Shown here in pieces: positions 45,182 through 51,002 of a stretch of DNA of 51,002 bases. Each line of letters opens with the position of its first letter. Position 1 is the first letter of the stretch. The notes beneath the pieces were generated by a model. That model was not told the origin of the DNA and searched no databases. It was given only the letters and a program-made list of their open reading frames with translations. Source of the stretch: Nostoc sp. TH1S01 (lineage in GTDB: Bacteria; Cyanobacteriota; Cyanobacteriia; Cyanobacteriales; Nostocaceae); contig JAGKSW010000091.1 of assembly GCA_018993265.1 (NCBI GenBank), positions 1-51,002 on the forward strand. The letters are read 5' to 3'. The position numbers and the translations under genes were made by a program.

Positions 45182-46108
45182 ATGAGTCGGGGAATTTATA
45201 TTTTTGCCAATGATAAGGTAACAGATCATGCGATCGCTCTTTTAAATAGTATCCGGTTAACTGACCCGGATATACCGATTGTCATGATTCCTTATGATGA
45301 AAACTACCACAATATAGCTGCACTGCTGAACCAACACTATGGAGTACAGTTATATGAAGATTTAGATTTTATCAGTCACCTGTCCCAAAAATTATTTGAT
45401 ATTTTTGGCGGACAATTTTTTGCGAGTCCTAATAAGCTTCGCAAACCAGCTTGTTGGTTTGGCCCTTTTGATGAATTTTTGTACATCGATACTGATGTTG
45501 TTGTATTTGAAAAACTCAGTAATAACTTTAAATATTTAGCGGAATACGACTTTATTTGTTGTGATTATCAACATTTGGGGGGAATAAAAAATGTTTTTAG
45601 CCCCCATGTTGTAAAAGCCAAAGTATTTACTCAAACTGAAACCAAAGATATTTTTAACAGTGGTTTTTGGGGTTCTAAGAAAAACATTTTTTCTGAACAA
45701 GATTTATATGACACCTTTGCGGAGTGTGCCGCCCATCCAGAGTATTTTGACTTTAGTGAAAAAGTTTCTGATCAACCTATTCTCAACTACCTCCTGCTGA
45801 AGCGAATTCCGCGTCGCTTTAACATTGTACGTCGAGAAGGTAAAGCCCCAGGCAATTGGGCTGGTAGTCCCCAGTTCCAACAACAAGGTCAGATTCTCAT
45901 TGACCCCAAGGTTAATCAACCCCTACAATTCTTGCACTGGGCAGGGATTCATATTCAACCAGGCTGTCCTTATTGGGAAATTTGGGAATATTACCGCAAT
46001 TTAAATCCAGCAATACCACCTGCGGCAATTCCCGCCCCGGTAAAACCAAGTCAGTGGGAAACAACATTAAAGACAGTCAAAAAACAAGTTCGCAAAATCT
46101 TTAAGTAA
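45182..46108 (+). CDS. DXD glycosyltransferase, Npun_R2821/R2823 family (copy 2)
   Basis: 308 residues, clearly related to the preceding gene: GIYIFANDKVTDHAIALLNS and FLYIDTDVVVF align with GIYTLAND and FIYLDADTLVM, and FLHWAGI with FLHYIGL. The DXD here is DTD. Like copy 1 it ends in a basic tail (VKKQVRKIFK). Its ATG lies one base after the stop of copy 1, so translation is likely coupled. Divergence between the two suggests an old duplication and different acceptors. Confidence 0.83.
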   Translation: MSRGIYIFANDKVTDHAIALLNSIRLTDPDIPIVMIPYDENYHNIAALLNQHYGVQLYEDLDFISHLSQKLFDIFGGQFFASPNKLRKPACWFGPFDEFLYIDTDVVVFEKLSNNFKYLAEYDFICCDYQHLGGIKNVFSPHVVKAKVFTQTETKDIFNSGFWGSKKNIFSEQDLYDTFAECAAHPEYFDFSEKVSDQPILNYLLLKRIPRRFNIVRREGKAPGNWAGSPQFQQQGQILIDPKVNQPLQFLHWAGIHIQPGCPYWEIWEYYRNLNPAIPPAAIPAPVKPSQWETTLKTVKKQVRKIFK

Positions 46109-46215
46109 GATTTAAAATTGCCGTTGATGATTTTTGACTTTTGATCGGCTAAACAGTTGCGATCGCCCCCCGCCTTTCGCTAGGATCTGTAAGCTTTAGG
46201 GTATAGACAAAGCTG

Positions 46216-46262
46216 CTTGGGATACAGTTACACTCATGTAGGCTATCCGGTTGCAACCCAAG
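46216..46262 (+). promoter_or_regulatory. Possible rplI leader hairpin
   Basis: CTTGGG at 46216-46221 can pair with CCCAAG at 46257-46262, with ggata/tatcc as a competing inner pairing, ending 32 bases before the rplI start. Ribosomal-protein leaders often carry control structures; that is only an inference here. Confidence 0.3.
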
Positions 46263-46294
46263 TTATTGAGATTTTACAGGAAAAACAGAAAACA

Positions 46295-46753
46295 ATGGCG
46301 AAACGCGTACAATTAGTTTTGACTCAAGATGTCAGCAAGTTAGGCAAGTTAGGCGACTTAGTAGAAGTAGCTCCTGGCTATGCTCGAAATTATCTTATTC
46401 CCCAGAGTTTGGCAACCCGTGCCACTCCTGGTATTCTCAAACAAGTAGAACGCCGTCGTGAAAAAGAGCGTCAACGGCAGTTAGAACTCAAACAACAAGC
46501 TTTAGAACAAAAAGCAGCTTTAGAAAAAGTTGGCAGCTTGAAAATTGCCAAGCAAGTTGGTGAAAACGAAGCCATCTTCGGTACAGTCACCACTCAAGAT
46601 GTTGCAGATGCAATTCAAGCAGCTACTAACCTAGAAGTTGACCGTCGTGGGATCACCATCCCCGATATTGGCAAGCTGGGTACTTACAAAGCTGAAATCA
46701 AGCTCCACTCAGAAGTAACAGCGCAAATCGACGTTGAAGTTGTTGCTAGCTAA
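46295..46753 (+). CDS. rplI: 50S ribosomal protein L9
   Basis: A 152-residue protein of the large subunit that binds 23S rRNA near L1 through its N-domain. The signature [21 protein letters not shown] is complete, the long connecting helix ([18 protein letters not shown]) is typical, and the C-domain [14 protein letters not shown] is intact. ATG 46295 (MAKRVQLVL) is chosen; an in-frame GTG/TTG extension upstream would add 26 unrelated residues. In many bacteria rplI is followed by dnaB, but here a decayed region follows. Confidence 0.97.
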   Translation: MAKRVQLVLTQDVSKLGKLGDLVEVAPGYARNYLIPQSLATRATPGILKQVERRREKERQRQLELKQQALEQKAALEKVGSLKIAKQVGENEAIFGTVTTQDVADAIQAATNLEVDRRGITIPDIGKLGTYKAEIKLHSEVTAQIDVEVVAS

Positions 46754-46781
46754 ATATTGCTTTAGTTAAGCAGAAAAGTCA

Positions 46782-46809
46782 GTTGGGTGGCGCAATAGCA
46801 AAACCCAAC
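46782..46809. terminator. Palindromic repeat after rplI
   Basis: gttgggt at 46782-46788 pairs with acccaac at 46803-46809. It may end the rplI transcript, although no T-run follows. Its ttgggt...acccaa form resembles dispersed palindromes of Nostoc genomes. Confidence 0.45.
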
Positions 46810-47089
46810 ATCTCCACAAACTTACGAATTCCTCAAACGCGAAAAAGCTTACTTTTTAAGGAAATATTCGGATTGGCTAATTCTCCATTAGTCAACCTAA
46901 AAGCAGTGCCGGAGATTGACAACGTTATAGTAGCATTAGATAGCGTTCGACAAGGTAAGGCATTAGTACCTAAAAAATATGAAAGTGGATTTCATATCTT
47001 GCGACATACGGAAATGTTTGATGTTAATCGTTGCATTAAACTTAGGTTTACAAAGCATCATCGTTGGTTAATTGGAGTGATTGCTACAT
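46810..47089. other. Spacer with an unconvincing frame
   Basis: A 109-codon frame on the plus strand (46783-47112) starts within the palindromic repeat and overlaps the decayed gene on the other strand. Its product has no recognisable motif. I see no supported gene here. Confidence 0.4.
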
Positions 47090-47515
47090 CTATCGGGAAT
47101 TATCTTCTATAATTCCAACTAAAACCCTAAGTAATTTTTCTAAATCATCAGGTAGTGAATAAATAGTAATATCTTAAGTAATTTATTGTGCTTTCACATC
47201 CAGCATTCCAAATCTCTACACATCACCAATTGTTACTGCACCATATTGAAATTGTTGTTCATCAATTTGAGAAAGAGCAATTAATTCTGTTGCTGATTGG
47301 GTAAATCCTTTGGTTCAATCATCATTTTTGGCTTCTACAATCAATAAATTATTTTCCGCACGTAATAAATAATCTAAATTACCTTTCAACCATTTATTAA
47401 CAACTAGAAAACCGATTCAGTAATCGGAATCATAGCGAAGAAAATAAGTTTCATTGAGTTCTGTCCAAAAATGTTTGGTTGTAAAAGACCTAAAAACAGG
47501 ATTTACCAGTCTTGT
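47090..47515 (-). pseudogene. Decayed PD-(D/E)XK nuclease-like gene
   Basis: On the minus strand one frame reads through about 140 codons with protein-like content but five internal stops: TRLVNPVF...FWTELNETYFLRYDSDY*IGFLVV, then LDYLLRAENNLLIVEAKNDD*TKGF, QYGAVTIGDV*RFG, and AQ*IT*DITIYSLPDDLEKLL, ending VLVGIIEDNSR. The D...EAK core of a PD-(D/E)XK nuclease is visible in LDYLLRAENNLLIVEAK. The GDV-stop-RFG position fits Trp (TGG to TAG), and the two TAA codons fit Gln, so single transitions could explain them. A shifted frame just upstream (to about 47640) also looks coding (EYPLEHRFTHKTQDW), indicating a frameshift. The gene is non-functional. Confidence 0.7.
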
Positions 47516-47907
47516 GTTTTATGAGTGAATCGGTGTTCTAGTGGGTATTCAATACATAACTGACAATCACAATAATAAATCGTGGTGTTAATCACAATAG
47601 TGGTATCAACCAGAAATAACTGTTATCCATTTAATGTGCATCTTTTGAGTTTAGGAAAAAAACGTTAATCTATATTTCATCCTCCTCTGGAAATTGGTGG
47701 TGCAACATAGGAGTATACCTGTTGAGTACGTTAAAAGCTTAGGAAGTGTTAAAATCCGGTGACAATCACTAGAGTGAAACGCTAGCCATCGCTAGCTCCG
47801 TAAAGAAAAGCAATATTTACTCATTGCTGCTCAAGTTCCGAAGTTCTTAAAGTAACGATATATTTGAGTATCTGTCCCGCACACATCTACTTTTTGTTAT
47901 TAAATCT
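47516..47907. other. Spacer upstream of the amidase gene
   Basis: It contains possible further remnants of the decayed gene to about 47640 and a small hairpin gctagc-catc-gctagc near 47784-47799. No intact gene was recognised. The promoter of the following gene should lie here. Confidence 0.45.
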
Positions 47908-48723
47908 ATGAAGTCTTATTTAGCCGCAGCTATTCAAATGACAAGTGTGCCTGATTTATACAAAAATTTGGCACAGGCAGAAGAATTGATTGAGCTTGCT
48001 GTGCGTCGAGGTGCTGAATTAGTTGGGCTACCAGAAAACTTTTCTTTCATGGGAGAAGAAAAAGATAAACTCGCCCAAGCAGAAACCATCACCCGCGAAA
48101 CAGAACAGTTTCTCAAAAAAATGGCTCAACGCTTCCAAGTGACAATTTTAGGCGGCAGCTTTCCTGTTTTGGTAAATGATACAGGCAAAGTTTATAATAC
48201 TTCCACCCTAATTGACCCCAGTGGTTTAGAAGTTGCCCGTTACCAAAAGGTGCATTTATTTGATGTAAATGTTCCCGACGGTAATACTTATCGTGAATCT
48301 AGCACCGTAGTAGCTGGTACACAATTGCCCTCAGTATATTTTTCACAAGAACTTGGTGGTATTGGTCTTTCTGTTTGTTATGATGTGCGCTTTCCAGAAT
48401 TGTACCGCCATCTATCCAGCAAGGGAGCCGATGTCATGTTTATTCCGGCTGCTTTTACAGCTTTTACAGGCAAAGACCACTGGCAGGTATTATTACAAGC
48501 AAGAGCAATTGAAAATACCTGTTATGTGATTGCTCCTGCTCAAACTGGCACTAACTACGCCCGTCGCCAAACCCACGGCCATGCTGTAATTATTGATCCT
48601 TGGGGAGTCATTTTAGCTGATGCCGGAGAAAAACCTGGAATTGTGATCGCAGAAATCAATCCCTCACGTTTAGAACAAGTTCGTCGCCAAATGCCCTCTT
48701 TACAACACCGAGTATTTGGTTAA
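47908..48723 (+). CDS. Carbon-nitrogen hydrolase (nitrilase superfamily amidase)
   Basis: A 271-residue omega-amidase/Nit-like enzyme. The catalytic triad is Glu43 (GLPENFSF), Lys114 (YQKVHLFD) and Cys157 (LSVCYDVRFPELYR). The RFPELYR stretch and overall length fit the Nit1/Nit2 branch, in which deaminated glutathione amidase and omega-amidase occur; deaminated glutathione repair is the likely role, inferred from family only. It starts at an ATG and ends 12 bases before a strong hairpin shared with the convergent dhaL gene. Confidence 0.92.
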   Translation: MKSYLAAAIQMTSVPDLYKNLAQAEELIELAVRRGAELVGLPENFSFMGEEKDKLAQAETITRETEQFLKKMAQRFQVTILGGSFPVLVNDTGKVYNTSTLIDPSGLEVARYQKVHLFDVNVPDGNTYRESSTVVAGTQLPSVYFSQELGGIGLSVCYDVRFPELYRHLSSKGADVMFIPAAFTAFTGKDHWQVLLQARAIENTCYVIAPAQTGTNYARRQTHGHAVIIDPWGVILADAGEKPGIVIAEINPSRLEQVRRQMPSLQHRVFG

Positions 48724-48734
48724 AGTGTGCAGTG

Positions 48735-48765
48735 TGAAGTCTGAAGAATACAATTTCAGACTTCA
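48735..48765. terminator. Bidirectional terminator built from heptamer sequence
   Basis: TGAAGTCTGAA (48735-48745) pairs perfectly with TTCAGACTTCA (48755-48765) around a 9-base loop, followed by ATTTTGAAATTTTT on the plus strand. It lies between the convergent amidase and dhaL genes. Confidence 0.7.
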
Positions 48766-48780
48766 TTTTGAAATTTTTCC

Positions 48781-49416
48781 CTACTCACCATATTTAATAC
48801 TTTCCATTAAACTCCTCAACATCAAATAAGATGAAGTTGCGCCTGGATCTTGATGTCCAATACTTCGTTCTCCTAAATAACTAGCGCGTCCTTTTTTAGC
48901 CAGCATCGCTTTTGTATTTTCTAAAGCCTGTTTTGCTGCTACTATAGCTTGTTGCATAGCAGTCAATGTGTCTTTACCTTCCTCAACTGCTTGCTTAAAA
49001 ACTTCCACAAATGGGGACAGAACATCAACCATTGTTTTGTCTTCTAGTTGGGCTTTACCGCGTTGCAACACTCCGTCTAAGCCAGCTTGCAGTAATTTTA
49101 GTAACTCTTGTGTAGTTAGTTCTTGTTTACCAGCAGCTACAGTGCTGGCTTTTAAAAATAGTGTGCCGTATAAAGGGCCACTAGCACCACCAACACTAGA
49201 AATTAGGGTCATACTAACAGTTCTCAAAATACTGCCAATATCTTGATGAGTTACAGTTGGTAATTGACTCATCACCTTTTTAAAGCCACGAGCCATATTA
49301 ATTCCGTGGTCAGCATCACCAATCTCTGCATCTAATTGAGTTAAATACTCTTTATTTTGCTCTATCTCAAAGCAAAATAATTCTAACCACTTGAGAATTT
49401 GAGCTTGAGTGACCAT
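48781..49416 (-). CDS. dhaL: Dihydroxyacetone kinase subunit L
   Basis: A 211-residue all-helical nucleotide-binding subunit. The ADP/Mg site DAEIGDADHGINMARGF and the GGASGPLYGTLF and HQDPGATSSYLM motifs are intact. The start is placed at the ATG 49416, one base after the dhaK stop (TGA-T-ATG), so translation should be coupled; a longer frame into dhaK is ignored. In PTS-linked systems DhaL is re-phosphorylated by DhaM, which is not encoded here. Confidence 0.92.
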   Translation of the reverse strand: MVTQAQILKWLELFCFEIEQNKEYLTQLDAEIGDADHGINMARGFKKVMSQLPTVTHQDIGSILRTVSMTLISSVGGASGPLYGTLFLKASTVAAGKQELTTQELLKLLQAGLDGVLQRGKAQLEDKTMVDVLSPFVEVFKQAVEEGKDTLTAMQQAIVAAKQALENTKAMLAKKGRASYLGERSIGHQDPGATSSYLMLRSLMESIKYGE

Positions 49417-49417
49417 A

Positions 49418-50491
49418 TCAAACACCCCATCGCAGACTTGGTGTGTGTACTGGTGCATCCCATAACTGCAGGAGCTCATCATCCAACTTGAGTAATGTAA
49501 TTGAGCAACCCTGCATTTCTAAAGATGTCATATAAGGGCCAATTAGGTTGCGGACAATCATCATTCCTTGTTTTTCGCAGATTTCTGCCAGCTTGCGATA
49601 AATCAGATAAAGTTCTGAGATAGGTGTACCACCCATACTATTAACAAAAGCTAACAAGCGATCGCCTCTTTGCAAAGCTGGATCAATTAGTTCCACATCA
49701 ACCCATTCGCCCTGATTCTCATCCCACTCCCGCACAACACGACTGTAGCCAACATCATCAATTATTGTTTGGGTTAATATCTCTGCAATCTCATCTGCTG
49801 ATTTTAAATCAATTCTTTTCCTACCTGGTTCACCGTGAATCCCAATGCCGATTTCCATTTCGCGATCACTCAATATAAATGTTGGTGTGCCTTTAGCGGG
49901 TACAGTACAAGATGTCAAAGCAATGCCCATACTCCGGCCATTAAGATTTACTCGACGACACAAGTCTGCTATTTGTCGCAAGTCATAACCTTGTTCAGCC
50001 GCCGCACCACAAATTTTTTCTGCTAATACAGTTGTTCCTACACCACGACGACCTTGGGTGTATAGACTGTCCTTCACTGCAACATCGTCATCAATCAAAA
50101 TATTTAGCACACGGATACCTTCACTTTGGGCTAAATCCGTTGCCATTTCAAAGTTCATCACATCGCCGCTATAATTCTTGACGATATAAAGGATGCCAGC
50201 CCCACCATCTACTTGTTGAGCCGCCGCCAGCATTTGATCGGGGGTAGGTGAAGTGAAAACCTCCCCAGGGCAAGCTGCATCTAGCATTCCTTTACCCACA
50301 AACCCAGCGTGCATCGGTTCGTGTCCACTACCTCCACCTGAAATAATCGCAACCTTACCAGGTATCGGTGCATTGGCTCGGCAGACAAAGGTAGGGTCAT
50401 AGTTGACTTTGACTAAATCTGAATGGGCGATCGCCATGCCAGCTAGACTTTCTTTGACGAAGTCTTCTGGCTGATTGATCAGCTTTTTCAT
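49418..50491 (-). CDS. dhaK: Dihydroxyacetone kinase subunit K
   Basis: A 357-residue subunit that binds dihydroxyacetone covalently through a His. [19 protein letters not shown] forms the substrate site and the His in [11 protein letters not shown] is the expected hemiaminal-forming residue. With DhaL it phosphorylates dihydroxyacetone, feeding it to glycolysis. It is the first gene of a leftward two-gene operon. The phosphoryl source is unclear because dhaM and other PTS genes are absent from the window. Confidence 0.94.
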   Translation of the reverse strand: MKKLINQPEDFVKESLAGMAIAHSDLVKVNYDPTFVCRANAPIPGKVAIISGGGSGHEPMHAGFVGKGMLDAACPGEVFTSPTPDQMLAAAQQVDGGAGILYIVKNYSGDVMNFEMATDLAQSEGIRVLNILIDDDVAVKDSLYTQGRRGVGTTVLAEKICGAAAEQGYDLRQIADLCRRVNLNGRSMGIALTSCTVPAKGTPTFILSDREMEIGIGIHGEPGRKRIDLKSADEIAEILTQTIIDDVGYSRVVREWDENQGEWVDVELIDPALQRGDRLLAFVNSMGGTPISELYLIYRKLAEICEKQGMMIVRNLIGPYMTSLEMQGCSITLLKLDDELLQLWDAPVHTPSLRWGV

Positions 50492-51002
50492 GGTCTGTAC
50501 TTGAGAAGATTGTTACAGATCAGAATAATCGACCGAGACGAAAACATAAAGACGCGCCAGATGAATATGTTTTCTACCGGAATGGTGTTTTATGGTGCGA
50601 TCGCCCATATTGTTGAAGCAACTTCTAAAGAACCACTTCGTAAATAATTTTCAGGAATTTTTTGACTTTACAACAAAATTTGACAAGTTCACTCTGAATT
50701 GCTTCTACTTTGCTATCTATCTTTACATGAATTATCTCAATTTTAAACAAAATTAAGCTTTATATAGACAAATATGTTTACTTATACTTTATTTTGCCCT
50801 CTCTTACTTATTTTTATTAATTTTTGCTTTTATTTTAATCATATTCAAAAAAATTTTTTGCCAAACCCTTGACGATCCGATAAGTAGTTGTTAATCTAGA
50901 TAAGTGTCAAGGCAAGAGCCAAGACAACTGAACCGAGAAAAGAAAATACTTTGAAAGCTTAAATATAAACCAATCCTCGTCAAGTAAATTGGTTTTGGGA
51001 TA
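50492..51002. other. 511-base terminal region without a supported gene
   Basis: A 28-codon frame (50561-50647, MNMFSTGMVFYGAIAHIVE) has no ribosome-binding site and may be a gene scrap. The remainder is AT-rich, with a run of T-rich sequence at about 50780-50860. No repeat or RNA gene was recognised; it may lead into a gene beyond the window. Confidence 0.5.

Noticed and set aside
46783-47112. 109-codon plus-strand frame after rplI
   Set aside because: It begins in a palindromic repeat, overlaps a recognisable decayed gene on the other strand and shows no known motif.
50561-50647. 28-codon frame MNMFSTGMVFYGAIAHIVE near the right end
   Set aside because: Too short to support, no Shine-Dalgarno, and contains a HIP1 site. 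Kept only as a remark on the spacer.

Overview
The window is chromosomal DNA of a filamentous, probably heterocyst-forming cyanobacterium of the Nostocales. The evidence is indirect but consistent. The octamer GCGATCGC (HIP1) is scattered through genes and spacers. Intergenic regions carry heptameric short tandem repeats of the GAAGTAT, GAAGTCT, CTCCCTA and AGTGCTG types. Many products belong to cyanobacterial families: a DUF1816 protein, a CYP110-like P450, NDH-1 subunit K, a pseudo-orthocaspase, a CHAT-domain remnant and tandem Npun_R2821/R2823-like glycosyltransferases. The sequence is AT-rich and no tRNA or rRNA gene was recognised.

Layout: 1-4.3 kb holds a CHAT-domain gene remnant, sulfate adenylyltransferase and a caspase-fold protein whose catalytic His-Cys pair is replaced by Tyr-Ser. 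4.6-11.9 kb is mostly housekeeping: an alpha/beta hydrolase, a DUF1816 protein, a 23S rRNA 2'-O-methyltransferase next to Mini-ribonuclease III, a STAS-domain regulator, carA, a retropepsin-like protease and trpD. 12.1-14.1 kb is a compact AT-rich pair, a D12-class adenine methyltransferase with a probable PD-(D/E)XK endonuclease, read as a restriction-modification system. A cytochrome b561-like protein follows.

15.2-22.5 kb is the most unusual part: a leftward three-gene module of a dynamin-like GTPase (854 aa), a giant Hsp70/actin-fold ATPase (1127 aa) and an unrecognised protein (365 aa). The GTPase and ATPase pair recalls the SrfB/SrfC pair of proteobacterial srfABC loci. Related cgcaaagg-type repeats lie between and beside the genes.

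23.5-35.2 kb holds a PAS-PAS histidine kinase, a P450, a VOC-fold protein, a lone ndhK, a STAND ATPase with 14 WD40 repeats followed by an Rpn-family nuclease, an M14/DUF2817 peptidase and glyoxalase II. 35.6-46.1 kb is a rightward surface-polysaccharide cluster: a small conserved-looking protein, three GT4 glycosyltransferases, an MsbA/HepA-type ABC exporter with degenerate histidine-kinase dimerisation modules at its C-terminus, a pyruvyltransferase, a GT10 fucosyltransferase-like enzyme and two tandem DXD glycosyltransferases. Together they could build, decorate and export a glycan.

46.3-50.5 kb holds rplI, a decayed nuclease-like gene with several in-frame stops, a nitrilase-superfamily amidase and a leftward dhaK-dhaL pair without dhaM. 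The last 0.5 kb is non-coding as far as can be seen.

The repeats are a theme in themselves. Heptamer tracts fill most spacers. One lies in frame inside trpD, and a related hairpin-forming element lies in frame inside both the pseudo-caspase and the STAND/WD40 gene, with a base-pair-preserving difference between the two copies.
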